From contig NZ_CP056123.1 of assembly GCF_018219155.1 (NCBI RefSeq), positions 992,001 through 1,056,000 of the forward strand: DNA of 64,000 bases. The letters run 5' to 3'. The position numbers were made by a program, and so were the translations under genes. Shown here piece after piece: positions 17,714 to 25,839 of this stretch (position 1 is the stretch's first letter; each line of letters starts with the position of its first letter). Below the pieces are notes generated by a model, which did not search any database, was not told the origin of the DNA, and saw only the letters and a list, made by a program, of their open reading frames with translations. Source of the stretch: Moritella sp. 24. Lineage in GTDB: Bacteria > Pseudomonadota > Gammaproteobacteria > Enterobacterales > Moritellaceae.

Positions 17714-18037
17714 ATGACAGCGCCTACCACAATGACTTTTTTCGGCCGCTTTGAAGCTGATATTTGTTCTGGAAAAAAGACGATCACTATCCGTGATGAT
17801 GCAGAAAAAGACTATGTACCCGGTACAACCGTCACTGTCTCTACATTTGAAGATGGCCGTGAATTTTGCCAATTAACCATCCTTTCTGTTAAGCCAATTT
17901 TATTTGCTGATTTAACTGATTTTCATGCCGAGCAAGAAAACATGACGTTAACTGTACTTAAAGCGGTGATCCAAGATATTTATCCTGGTATCGAACAGTT
18001 ATACGTCGTGTCTTATAAGCTCGTTGGTCAGCCATAA
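17714..18037 (+). CDS. yqfB: YqfB: N(4)-acetylcytidine amidohydrolase (ASCH domain)
   Basis: 107 residues, close to E. coli YqfB (103). The ASCH domain is seen in TFFGRFEADICSGKKTITIRD, where the Lys-Thr-Arg residues correspond to the catalytic region (Lys21, Thr24, Glu74 in E. coli), and in the closing strand YVVSYKLV. The enzyme hydrolyses N4-acetylcytidine to cytidine and acetate. The stop codon abuts the rsuA start with no gap, so the pair is an operon joining RNA modification and modified-nucleoside salvage. Confidence 0.85.
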   Translation: MTAPTTMTFFGRFEADICSGKKTITIRDDAEKDYVPGTTVTVSTFEDGREFCQLTILSVKPILFADLTDFHAEQENMTLTVLKAVIQDIYPGIEQLYVVSYKLVGQP

Positions 18038-18730
18038 ATGCGCCTTGATAAATTTGTTTGTAAAAGTACTGAGTTAACTCGAGTTGAAGCAACTGCTATG
18101 ATAAACGGTGGTTGTGTTGCGGTGAATGACGACGTTATTTGCGATGTGGCCACACAGGTGCATGAAAACAATCATATCAGTTTAAATGGCGTTACGCTGA
18201 CAGCAAGAGCGTCCCGTTATATCCTCATGCATAAACCCGCTGATACCATTTGCTCTAATATCGATGAAGCTTATCCGTCATTATTTAATTATATCGATGT
18301 TGCGAATGCATCCGAATTACATGTAGCAGGACGCTTAGATGCCGATACGACTGGACTCGTATTAGTCACGGATGATGGGCGTTGGTCATTTAATATTATA
18401 ACCCCAACGAAACATTGTCAGAAAGTTTACCGTGTGGGCTTATCTCGCCCTGTTGCGGATGATGTCGCTGCTAAGTTTGCCCATGGCGTTCAACTACAAG
18501 GTGAGCAACAATTAACACGATCTGCAATTTTAACTGTTGTATCACCGAAAGAAGTATTACTGACGATTACCGAAGGTAAGTTTCATCAAGTAAAGCGTAT
18601 GTTTTCGGCGGTAGGAAATAGAGTGGTGAGTTTACACCGTGAAAAAATTGGCGCGATACAATTGGATGTCGAAGTCGGGCAGTGGCGTTATTTAACCGAT
18701 GATGAAGTGAATTCGTTTGTTATTAGTTAA
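18038..18730 (+). CDS. rsuA: RsuA: 16S rRNA pseudouridine(516) synthase
   Basis: 230 residues. An N-terminal S4 RNA-binding domain (MRLDKFVCKSTELTRVEATA) is followed by the catalytic domain with motif II AGRLDADTTGLVLVTDDG, where the Asp in RLDADT is catalytic, and by GKFHQVKRMFSAVGNRVVSL. The length matches E. coli RsuA (231). It modifies U516 of 16S rRNA during small-subunit assembly. It follows yqfB directly. Confidence 0.9.
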   Translation: MRLDKFVCKSTELTRVEATAMINGGCVAVNDDVICDVATQVHENNHISLNGVTLTARASRYILMHKPADTICSNIDEAYPSLFNYIDVANASELHVAGRLDADTTGLVLVTDDGRWSFNIITPTKHCQKVYRVGLSRPVADDVAAKFAHGVQLQGEQQLTRSAILTVVSPKEVLLTITEGKFHQVKRMFSAVGNRVVSLHREKIGAIQLDVEVGQWRYLTDDEVNSFVIS

Positions 18731-18762
18731 ATAACGCCTAGCGAGTATAACCGTATTGAAAC

Positions 18763-18800
18763 GCCCCCTCTAATGTATTGCCATACTTTTAAAGGGGGGC
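18763..18800. terminator. Convergent terminator between rsuA and the peroxidase
   Basis: A GC-rich stem GCCCCCT / AGGGGGGC with a long AT-rich loop separates two convergent genes. It can serve both directions, although T runs are weak. Confidence 0.5.
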
Positions 18801-18809
18801 TGTATATTA

Positions 18810-19928
18810 TTAGTGTATTTCACCTGCAATAGTTAAACTACTTGGTATTGATTCTGGTATCTCTCGATAAAAATTATCTGTGTCTAAGGTTCGTAAGAAT
18901 AATTCAATGTCCGCAAAATCCTCATCTTCAAGGTTAACTTGCAGATCTTCTCTGTCTTCATAAACCGCAATCGCATGGCGTAGCGATGGCGATGAACCAT
19001 TGTGCATATACGGTGCTGTTTTTGTGATGTTACGTAATGATGGTGTTCTTACCGCGGTTAACCCAATTAATATAGGTTGGGTTTCATGAATAAGGTTATC
19101 TGATAGCATGGGACCGGAGTGACAACGGGCACAGCCACCATTGATAAATTTGTTCAGTCCTGTTATTTCATTATTTGTCAAAGCATTGGTATCACCACGG
19201 ATAAAGTCATCGAAACGGGTATCGCTAGTAATAACGCGACGTTGGAATGTTGCTAGCGCCTTGGCTAAATTGTCAGTGGTTACCGAATCGATCGGTGCAA
19301 ATGTGACTGGATCAAGAGTAATAAAAGCAGCATCAAATAAATCAACATATTCAGGTATATCTTTCAGGCGTTCTACAATTGCTTTTAAATATTCTTTATC
19401 ATCTTCAATCTCCGGTAGTGCATCTCCACGCATTTCAATAGGATTAACAATTGGTCCTACAGCTTGTTGCTCTAAAGTATCTGCACGTAGATCCCAGAAG
19501 TAACCACCAGAAACAAAGTCATCGCCGATCATATCGGTTTCGAGTCCTAAACCAGTAAAAGCAACATTCATAATCGTGGGTGAATGAATCGGGGTTATGT
19601 TACCTCGGTTTTGGTCATCACGATCAGGACCCAAACCGACACCACCGGCACCAATAGAAAAAGGACGAGCATCCGCCCAACCTAAGTCTGGATGATGGCA
19701 CGTTGCACACGCTACATCTTGCTCGCCAGATAAAATTGGATCGAAGAATAATAGTTCTCCGAGGGCTTCTTTGTCTTCACTATAAGGATTATTTGCTGGG
19801 TAGATGGGCTCGTTAGGTAAAGCTGAAAAAAAGTCGGAATAAGGTTGAGTAGGTGTTGAACCTAATTCGTTTGCATCTTCACAACCCGTGATAAATACGG
19901 CAAATATTAAAGGTAATAGGATTCTCAT
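18810..19928 (-). CDS. Di-haem cytochrome c peroxidase / MauG-family lipoprotein
   Basis: 372 residues with lipobox ITGC at the N-terminus, so it is lipid-anchored in the periplasm. Two haem sites are present: CATCHHP near residue 74 and CARCHSGP near residue 267. Linking blocks include LFFDPILSGEQDVACATCHH, FWDLRADTLEQQAVGPI, NPIEM and RTPSLRNI. The peroxidase family reduces hydrogen peroxide, while MauG-like members carry out protein oxidation. The lipobox and length slightly above the usual 330-350 favour the broad MauG-like branch. It has no partner gene nearby. Confidence 0.85.
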   Translation of the reverse strand: MRILLPLIFAVFITGCEDANELGSTPTQPYSDFFSALPNEPIYPANNPYSEDKEALGELLFFDPILSGEQDVACATCHHPDLGWADARPFSIGAGGVGLGPDRDDQNRGNITPIHSPTIMNVAFTGLGLETDMIGDDFVSGGYFWDLRADTLEQQAVGPIVNPIEMRGDALPEIEDDKEYLKAIVERLKDIPEYVDLFDAAFITLDPVTFAPIDSVTTDNLAKALATFQRRVITSDTRFDDFIRGDTNALTNNEITGLNKFINGGCARCHSGPMLSDNLIHETQPILIGLTAVRTPSLRNITKTAPYMHNGSSPSLRHAIAVYEDREDLQVNLEDEDFADIELFLRTLDTDNFYREIPESIPSSLTIAGEIH

Positions 19929-20070
19929 TACTAGCGCCTTATATGATTAATTATCAAATAATTTAAACATTGAGGCTGTGAAAAAAAGGTATAAAAAATA
20001 GGTTTGTGAATGGCGTTTCTCTGGTGGCAATGAAGCAATTTTAGCTGGTAATATCAAGGTAGGGTACTGA

Positions 20071-20364
20071 TATTTTAGTCTATTATTAGGGGCTAATTCC
20101 CCTGAATTTAAGCATTGTAATCAGTTCAAAAAAGCGGTTTTTTCTAATCAGATTAACTTGATTTTAGAGCCTGTTAGCATGGGACTTGGTTTCACCGTAT
20201 TACCTGCTCATGCTGTTGCGGCTTTCCCGTCGCTTGAGAAAGTTAAGATCCATTACCTTGAAATACCAGTGACTGAAACCTTGTATCTTGGTGTACATCT
20301 TAATAAATCGATGCCGAGTCGTGTTAACACTGTGATAGTGGCCGCGAAGCAATGTTTACTGTAA
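20071..20364 (+). pseudogene. 3' remnant of a LysR-family regulator
   Basis: The frame is open from just after a TGA at 20068 and encodes about 97 residues. The stretch SNQINLILEPVSMGLGFTVLP is the typical end of a LysR effector-binding domain, with the closing LEIPVTETLYLGVHLN strand. No HTH domain or first sensor lobe is present upstream, so the gene has lost its 5' two-thirds. The remnant is unlikely to be functional. Confidence 0.75.
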
Positions 20365-20474
20365 TAAACGTATGTTAAATCGCACGTTGATTATTTAAAG
20401 ATCGATATAATACATTGTTTGTTATTGCAAATGAGATGTATTACTATTGGTGGTCGTTATTATTAGGGTGTTAT

Positions 20475-21521
20475 ATGTTTACTTTTTCTCAGTTACCTTC
20501 TCCGTCAGCAAGTGTATTCAAAAATTATAAGCGCAGTTTGATGAGTGTCCTGCTTGCTTCCGCACTTGCGGGGTGTGCGGCTTCTCCATCCTTAGATGAC
20601 ATTAATAAATCAAGTGTTTCACAGGAAGTGACTACTTACTTTAATTATAATTTACAGTCTCCTTCTGGTCAGGATATTAATTTAAAACGCTTTGTTGCAG
20701 ACATTCAAGATGCCGATGTTGTGCTGGTGGGTGAATGGCATACGCATACGGGTATTCATCGTTTTCAAACTGAACTATTACAAAGCATGATTGCAGCGAA
20801 TGATAATGTAACCTTGTCGATGGAGCAGTTTACCCGTGATAAACAAGCGATTGTGAATGCTTACTTAGCGAGTGAAATAGGGGAAGGCACATTAATTAAA
20901 CAAGGTAATGCATGGCCAAACTATACCAGTGACTATCGCCCGTTAGTGGAACTAGCGAAGACTAACAAGATTGATATTATTGCCGCTAATGCCCCTAAAA
21001 ATATCATTCGCTGTATCGCTAAAGAAGGTATTGGTTATGTTGATAAATTACCGACTGATGAACGCCTGTGGTTAGCAGAAAATATTAATACCCAAGCATC
21101 ACCGTACAAAACGCATTTTATGGCGTCGATGCATCATGGTGATGAAAGTCAAAATGAGAATAAATTTGCTTCGCAAGTGACGTGGGATGAAACCATGGCT
21201 GAGAGTATTGTTAACTATTTAGCGGATAATCCGAATAAACAAGTGATGCATATCGCCGGTAAATTCCATACCGAGAATGGTTTGGGAACGGCGGCGAGTA
21301 TCCTTGCTCGCGCACCTGAATTAAAAGTGGTTATTGTCACGCCCGTGGATGTGAATAGTGCGCTTATTGGTAACAGTGCGCTTATTGGTAACAAGGAAAC
21401 AACAAACGATTATCGATTACAGGTAATTACGCCACCCAAGCAGTTCGTGAAAGAAGCTAACATGATGGCGTCATTTAAAGACTTATCTAAACGTAATGAC
21501 AAGTTAGTTTGTATTGAATAA
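20475..21521 (+). CDS. ChaN-family haem-binding lipoprotein
   Basis: 348 residues from the ATG at 20475, which has AGGGTG upstream; further in-frame starts exist on both sides. The lipobox ALAGC lies about 30 residues in, preceded by the hydrophobic MSVLLAS segment. The ChaN domain (PF04187) shows DADVVLVGEWHTHTGIHRFQ, LSMEQF, and VMHIAGKFHTENGLG. Campylobacter ChaN binds stacked haems at the outer membrane as part of iron uptake. No TonB receptor is adjacent. The region near the C-terminus carries an 18-bp tandem repeat (SALIGN twice). Confidence 0.75.
   Translation: MFTFSQLPSPSASVFKNYKRSLMSVLLASALAGCAASPSLDDINKSSVSQEVTTYFNYNLQSPSGQDINLKRFVADIQDADVVLVGEWHTHTGIHRFQTELLQSMIAANDNVTLSMEQFTRDKQAIVNAYLASEIGEGTLIKQGNAWPNYTSDYRPLVELAKTNKIDIIAANAPKNIIRCIAKEGIGYVDKLPTDERLWLAENINTQASPYKTHFMASMHHGDESQNENKFASQVTWDETMAESIVNYLADNPNKQVMHIAGKFHTENGLGTAASILARAPELKVVIVTPVDVNSALIGNSALIGNKETTNDYRLQVITPPKQFVKEANMMASFKDLSKRNDKLVCIE
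21357..21392 (+). repeat. 18-bp perfect tandem repeat inside the ChaN-like gene
   Basis: Two perfect copies of an 18-bp unit (21357-21374, 21375-21392) encode SALIGN-SALIGN. It is in frame, so unit loss or gain would change the protein by six residues. Confidence 0.9.
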
Positions 21522-21529
21522 TAGGGTAA

Positions 21530-21562
21530 GGCACCTTAAATCTTGTTTGATTCAAGGTGCTT
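21530..21562. terminator. Convergent hairpin after the ChaN-like gene
   Basis: Stem GCACCTT / AAGGTGC extended by AATC / GATT around a short loop, between two convergent genes. There is no long T tract. Confidence 0.5.
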
Positions 21563-21577
21563 AAATCGTGATGACAG

Positions 21578-22327
21578 TCATTTTAGTAAGCGATACTGAA
21601 GTAAGCGTTTTTTATTACTGACACTAAATATAAAATTATCGCTCGAATGATCAAATGTCCCTAATCCTCCATAGTGACCACTCGATGAACAATTAAATAC
21701 AGTCAAAAATATTTTATAAATATTGATGTCCGTATTTGGAATATTGATATCTCCTTCATATTCACAACCATTGTTATCGGAACCACTTATAAGCCCGGTA
21801 TTATCAATAGTCATTGATCCGCCTATATCCAGTATGAAGTATGTACCCTTTAATTGTGCGAGAGTGGCGTTATTATTGGATGTAGTTGAAGCGGATAAGA
21901 GCATCTTATCTCCATCGTTGTCAGCGTCAGCAATGGTGAGTATAAAGCTTGTTTCTGTAAACCAGCCAAAAACATTAACTTCGCGGAGTGTATCGATATG
22001 GCTATCGTAAAGACGACCGAGTCCCGTTATGTGCATAACCGTATCGGCAGATCCAATATCAAGGTCGTTATCAATTGGTTCAGAATCGGAGATTAAAAAA
22101 TTAATCTCCATTTGTGTATTACTGCTTGATAATATAGAAGTAATATCATTATTTGATAATACATGGGCAGTATTACCCCAAGTTAATATCATTACCTCTT
22201 CTTTCGCAAATATCCCATTAAATACTCCACTAGGTATTTGCTTATTTGAGTTTTCATCGTTCCCGCAAGAAATCAGTACTGCCACTAATACAGAGATAAT
22301 TAGGCTATATATTATTTTAATCATCAT
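21578..22327 (-). CDS. Lipoprotein of unknown function
   Basis: About 249 residues. The ATG at 22327 is chosen because GGAGG lies six bases upstream and a lipoprotein signal (MMIKIIYSLIISVLVAVLISC) follows. The mature part is Asp/Asn/Ser-rich with repeated short beta-strand patterns, for example FNGIFAKEEVMILTWGNT and LKGTYFILDIGGSMTIDNTG, and includes CEYEGDINI followed by a later Cys. I do not recognise a family. The protein looks like a beta-barrel-type surface or periplasmic lipoprotein of the kind found in marine gammaproteobacteria. Confidence 0.6.
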   Translation of the reverse strand: MMIKIIYSLIISVLVAVLISCGNDENSNKQIPSGVFNGIFAKEEVMILTWGNTAHVLSNNDITSILSSSNTQMEINFLISDSEPIDNDLDIGSADTVMHITGLGRLYDSHIDTLREVNVFGWFTETSFILTIADADNDGDKMLLSASTTSNNNATLAQLKGTYFILDIGGSMTIDNTGLISGSDNNGCEYEGDINIPNTDINIYKIFLTVFNCSSSGHYGGLGTFDHSSDNFIFSVSNKKRLLQYRLLK

Positions 22328-22452
22328 GTTAAACCTCCATGAAGGACTAACAAAATTCAATGATAGGCACAATAAAACACCGTACCTATTTAACATTAGC
22401 ACTTTTACATTAGAGGCGAATAAAATAAGAAAAATATATTGCTCACGGCCAG

Positions 22453-23100
22453 TTAATGCGTTGTATTTAGCGCTTGCTTAATAAATTTAGCCATGTGATC
22501 AATTGTTGTTTGTATATGTGTTGCATGTTTAAAACCACTTTTTACTCTTGGTTTTAAATCATGATCACCATCTGCTAGCCAGAGCCATTCAATAACATCT
22601 GGCAAGCCATAACTGGCGACTTCTTCTTTTGTGCCAAGCTTGTCGCGATCACCTTGAGCAATAAAAACAGCTTGTTTAATCAGTGGAAAATGCTCGGTAC
22701 GTAGCGATTCAGGTTTATTAGCGGGATGGAAAGGAAAACCCAAACACGCGATACCTTTTATTTTCGAGTTCACGGTGATCTCATCAGTCGTTGGATCGGA
22801 TGCCACTAAACTTGCCATGCGCCCACCCATCGACTTACCGCCAATGACCATAGGCTGATCAATACTGGCGATCAACTGTTGGAATTGAGCTATTAACTTA
22901 GGTGCACGTTCTGGTGGTCGGCGAGTACCGTTATCAATACGCTGTTGCATGTAAGGAAAATTGAAACGTGCGACACGAATACCTTGTTGCGCAAGCCCTT
23001 TAGCAATGGCTTCCATAAAATCAGATGTTGCAGGCGCACCAGCACCGTGAGCAAATACGAATAATGGGCCATCAACTGGGCCGTTATAAATGAGTTCCAT
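22453..23100 (-). CDS. Small alpha/beta hydrolase, Tex30/KANL3-like
   Basis: 215 residues. The oxyanion region is FVFAHGAGAPATSDFMEAIA, the nucleophile elbow is GGKSMGGRMAS (Ser), and the acid and histidine lie in QGDRDKLG and DGDHDLKPR. This pattern marks the predicted dienelactone-hydrolase-like Tex30 family found widely in gammaproteobacteria. It is cytosolic with no signal peptide. The substrate is unknown. AGGATAATT precedes the start. It is divergent from the DUF2237 gene. Confidence 0.8.
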   Translation of the reverse strand: MELIYNGPVDGPLFVFAHGAGAPATSDFMEAIAKGLAQQGIRVARFNFPYMQQRIDNGTRRPPERAPKLIAQFQQLIASIDQPMVIGGKSMGGRMASLVASDPTTDEITVNSKIKGIACLGFPFHPANKPESLRTEHFPLIKQAVFIAQGDRDKLGTKEEVASYGLPDVIEWLWLADGDHDLKPRVKSGFKHATHIQTTIDHMAKFIKQALNTTH

Positions 23101-23273
23101 AATTATCCTATGCCGTGAATAGTATTGATGCGAGATGACGCATTAAAAGCGCATTATACGCGATTGCTTATGGAACCGTTATTAGATCATCAGATTAGCT
23201 TAATAGACGATTAAAATAATAAGTGCTAGTGTTATTAAGCTTGAACTAATGCTAACAATAAAAGGCGGTTGCA

Positions 23274-23651
23274 ATGGAAATGTATGATTCAGTTAATGTA
23301 TTTGGCGAGAGGTTGGAATTGTGTGGTGAAGACCCTATCACCGGTTTTTATCGTGACGGCGCCTGCAATACCTGCAGTCAAGATATTGGCTCACATACGG
23401 TGTGTATTGAAGCCTCGGCCGAATTTTTAGAATACTCGCGTTTTAAAGGTAATGATTTATCAACACCTGTACCGGACTCTGATTTTAAAGGTTTACGAGC
23501 GGGCGATCGTTGGTGTTTATGTGCAGTACGTTGGTTGCAGGCGTTAGAAGATAATATGGCACCCAGAGTATATTTAAAAAGAACCCATATCCGTGCATTA
23601 GATATCGTGCCAATGGAATTACTAAAACGCTATGCAATGGATTTGAGCTAG
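23274..23651 (+). CDS. DUF2237 protein
   Basis: 125 residues matching the whole DUF2237 pattern: TGFYRDGACNTCSQDIGSHT, then GNDLSTPVPDSDFKGL, then AGDRWCLCAVRWLQAL and a C-terminal AL-x-IV-x-ME-LL block. The conserved cysteines (CNTC, CLC) suggest metal binding, but no function is established for the family. It is 80 bp upstream of the ArsR gene; the ArsR promoter lies after its stop, so it is probably transcribed independently. Confidence 0.85.
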   Translation: MEMYDSVNVFGERLELCGEDPITGFYRDGACNTCSQDIGSHTVCIEASAEFLEYSRFKGNDLSTPVPDSDFKGLRAGDRWCLCAVRWLQALEDNMAPRVYLKRTHIRALDIVPMELLKRYAMDLS

Positions 23652-23671
23652 CGGATTAATGATGAGCCTGA

Positions 23672-23708
23672 TTGGCATCTATATATGTTTCTGCTAATAT
23701 CGAAATAT
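23672..23708 (+). promoter_or_regulatory. arsR promoter with overlapping operator
   Basis: A -35 TTGGCA (23672-23677), a 17-bp spacer and a -10 TAATAT (23695-23700). The operator ATGTTTC-N10-GAAATAT (23685-23708, arms 6 of 7) covers the -10. It has the same half-sites and spacer as the operators at 2839-2912, which suggests autoregulation by the ArsR protein encoded 24 bp downstream. Confidence 0.65.
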
Positions 23709-23731
23709 ATGTTGTAAGGTGGGTTAAATAA

Positions 23732-24055
23732 ATGGATATTGATATTATTGCTAAAGCACTAAAAGAGCTTGGGCATCCAACACGATTAACTATTTTTAAA
23801 AGTATTATCCGCGCCGGTTATCAAGGCATTGCGGTTGGTGGTCTACAAGAGCAATTATCCATTCCAGGATCGACATTATCGCATCACATTTCTAGTTTGG
23901 CATCGGCAGGGTTGCTTTCTCAACGCCGTGAAGGACGCACCTTATACTGCGTAGCTGAATACGACAAATTACAATCTGTGATTGGTTTTTTACAAGACGA
24001 ATGCTGTATTGATGAAGTGAAAAGTAATTCTTGTAAGGAAAGCAGTTGTAACTAA
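23732..24055 (+). CDS. ArsR-family repressor with C-terminal Cys-Cys pair
   Basis: 107 residues. The winged HTH covers about residues 5-80 (LGHPTRLTIFKSI, then IPGSTLSHHISSLASAGLLS, then the wing QRREGRTLYCV). The C-terminus is Cys-rich: Cys91-Cys92, Cys101 and Cys106. In AfArsR, trivalent arsenic is bound by C-terminal cysteines, and, as I recall, a Shewanella ArsR that controls arsP uses an adjacent Cys pair for methylarsenite. The sequence therefore fits a metalloid or organoarsenical sensor. An operator overlaps its own -10, and similar operators flank the promoters of the glutathione synthetase downstream and the ArsP-like permease 21 kb away. Target assignment is inference from matching DNA motifs. 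Confidence 0.8.
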   Translation: MDIDIIAKALKELGHPTRLTIFKSIIRAGYQGIAVGGLQEQLSIPGSTLSHHISSLASAGLLSQRREGRTLYCVAEYDKLQSVIGFLQDECCIDEVKSNSCKESSCN

Positions 24056-24060
24056 AAGTA

Positions 24061-24083
24061 CTACAACTACAACTACAACTACA
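24061..24083. repeat. Hexanucleotide microsatellite CTACAA
   Basis: Three full CTACAA units and a partial fourth lie just after the arsR stop and before its terminator. No coding role. Confidence 0.85.
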
Positions 24084-24112
24084 TCTTAATCTTTACTTTG
24101 TAATATCGTTTT

Positions 24113-24142
24113 GCACCACCTGTTCTGAGTGGTGCCTTTTTA
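24113..24142 (+). terminator. arsR terminator
   Basis: A perfect 7-bp stem GCACCAC / GTGGTGC followed by CTTTTTAG. It separates arsR from the glutathione synthetase promoter, so the two genes are independent transcripts. Confidence 0.8.
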
Positions 24143-24164
24143 GTACCTGTCTTTTGTGTCAATT

Positions 24165-24238
24165 ATACTTCCATGAAACCAGAAATATAATTGACAGTTA
24201 AAATCTATTAATCTATATTTCTAGTTTTATGGAATTAA
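24165..24238 (+). promoter_or_regulatory. Double-operator promoter of the glutathione synthetase gene
   Basis: A -35 TTGACA (24191-24196), a 17-bp spacer and a -10 TATATT (24214-24219). Operator-like sites flank it: ATACTTC-N10-GAAATAT at 24165-24188 and ATATTTC-N10-GAATTAA at 24215-24238, starting 50 bp apart. Offsets of every element equal those at 2839-2912. Because of this symmetry the region also forms inverted repeats (for example 24157-24167 with 24186-24196). Confidence 0.7.
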
Positions 24239-24316
24239 AAGCCATTAGTTAACGCTCGTTAATCGATTGAACGCTTATACAGCGTGCTTAACATTATTTT
24301 AGATAGGGTCGGTAGT

Positions 24317-25762
24317 ATGAAAAATGTAGAAATAGCAGTTACTGATAGTGTCGAATGGGCATTGGCGCATTCACTCATATTCAAAAAAAGTAATGCCAGT
24401 AGTTTGCATTGTCCGTTCACATTAACGCCCTGCAACATTGATAAGGACCGATTTGAGAACTTGCAACTGGCGGCTGGATTATTTGGTAAATTATTACATG
24501 CTATTTCTAAAAATGATGCTTTTATTCAACAAGCCATTGAGCCCATTGCTGATACTGATCCTTTATTTTCGGCCTTATTAAAGTTACATAATAAGTTATC
24601 GCAAACGCAATCCCGTAGAGCAACACCTTTACTGATCATGAGAACTGATTTTATGGATGATCAGCAGTTAGGACCTAAGCTGATCGAATTTAATGGTATT
24701 GCTGCAGGCATGGGGCCTTTTGGTCAACGAGCATCTGAATTACATACTTACATTGCCGCACAGCATGCGAATTTATTTCATAGTTATATTGATAGTTATG
24801 ATTTACAGCGCCAATCTGATACGCCAATACAGCCTGAATTTATTAACAATGAGGCGATAGAACAACTCGCTGATGGCATTGCTAAATCTGCATTCATGGT
24901 TAAACAAAAGCACAAGGATGCAGGTAAACCGACGTTTGTCATGGTGGTACAAGCGAATGAAGATAATGTTTATGACCAGCATTTATTGGAATATGCGCTA
25001 CATGCAAAAGGTATTCGGACATTAAGAAAAACATTTACCGAGCTGCACAGTCAATTGTCGACTGGCGATAATCACCGTTTGTTATTAAATGGCGAGGCTG
25101 TTGATGTGGTGTACCTGCGTGCGGGTTATCAACAGTGTGATTATTATGATAAAACCATTATAGAAAAATATTGTTGCAGAACATTGATGTCAGTACGCCT
25201 GATGCTGGAACAGCATGATATTGCGATGAATGCGACAATCGCTCAGCAGTTAGCATCAAGTAAACGAGTTCAGATGTTATTATCTAATCTTTCTGCGCAA
25301 GCGCTAGTTCAATTTGGGTTAACTGAGCAAGAAGCATTAACCATAAAACCATTTTTTGGTGAGATGTTGCCACTACATGCGGATTCTATCGACCATTTAA
25401 TGGCAACAGGACTTGATAATTGGGTGCTGAAGAATCAGGGTGAGGGCGGTGGGCATTGCGTGTTTGGTGAAGATATCGTGACTAAACTGAGAACTCTTGA
25501 TGAACTTGAATATGAGTCTTGGTCATTAATGCGCAAAATAGTACCCTTGCCGCGAACGAATCCCTCAATGATTATCCGACATGGTGAAGCAAGCATGATT
25601 GGCGATATTATCAGTGAAATTGGTATTTTTACTATCAATATCGACGATGTAGCGATTGATAATAGTTTGTCCGGCTATTTGGTTCGAAGTAAGCCTGCTA
25701 ACGTGATGGAAGGCGGGGTGCATAGCGGGCAAGGCGCTGTGGATTCATTGATTTATCGTTAA
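24317..25762 (+). CDS. Eukaryotic-type glutathione synthetase
   Basis: About 481 residues, start ATG 24317 (an earlier GTG at 24284 is less likely). It matches the GSH_synth_ATP/GSH_synthase family of eukaryotes rather than bacterial GshB (about 315 residues). Visible blocks are LIEFNGIAAGMGPFGQR, VVYLRAGYQQCDYYDK, a substrate block ending QQLASSKRVQMLLS, the ATP-grasp glycine loop LKNQGEGGGHCVFGEDI, ISEIGIFTI, and the A-loop-like VMEGGVHSGQGAVDS. The enzyme would join gamma-glutamylcysteine and glycine using ATP in the cytosol. The gene has its own promoter flanked by two ArsR-type operators. A role as an inducible second glutathione synthetase is inferred, since a housekeeping GshB is expected elsewhere. 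Confidence 0.85.
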   Translation: MKNVEIAVTDSVEWALAHSLIFKKSNASSLHCPFTLTPCNIDKDRFENLQLAAGLFGKLLHAISKNDAFIQQAIEPIADTDPLFSALLKLHNKLSQTQSRRATPLLIMRTDFMDDQQLGPKLIEFNGIAAGMGPFGQRASELHTYIAAQHANLFHSYIDSYDLQRQSDTPIQPEFINNEAIEQLADGIAKSAFMVKQKHKDAGKPTFVMVVQANEDNVYDQHLLEYALHAKGIRTLRKTFTELHSQLSTGDNHRLLLNGEAVDVVYLRAGYQQCDYYDKTIIEKYCCRTLMSVRLMLEQHDIAMNATIAQQLASSKRVQMLLSNLSAQALVQFGLTEQEALTIKPFFGEMLPLHADSIDHLMATGLDNWVLKNQGEGGGHCVFGEDIVTKLRTLDELEYESWSLMRKIVPLPRTNPSMIIRHGEASMIGDIISEIGIFTINIDDVAIDNSLSGYLVRSKPANVMEGGVHSGQGAVDSLIYR

Positions 25763-25793
25763 TATTGATCACAAAATGGATCAAGTCAGGGAT

Positions 25794-25837
25794 TAAACCG
25801 CGCGTAATGTTGAGCATCACGCGTGGTTTATATTTTT
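25794..25837. terminator. Bidirectional terminator
   Basis: A 12-bp stem (25794-25805 with 25819-25830, one G-U pair) of the type TAAACC...CGCGT / ACGCG...GGTTTA, followed by TATTTTTGA. It serves the convergent glutathione synthetase and cytochrome b561 genes. Confidence 0.8.
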
Positions 25838-25839
25838 GA

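Noticed and set aside
19141-19503. Antisense frame in the peroxidase gene
   Set aside because: Ser/Ile-rich shadow with no domain; the peroxidase has two haem motifs.
24157-24196. 11-bp inverted repeat TGTCAATTATA / TATAATTGACA, first read as an attenuator or riboswitch
   Set aside because: It overlaps the -35 box and the ArsR-type operator, and the geometry shared with 2839-2912 explains it better than an RNA switch.
25766-25783. TTGAT...ATCAA resembling an FNR box
   Set aside because: The spacer is longer than the four bases FNR requires, and the site lies after a stop codon next to a terminator.
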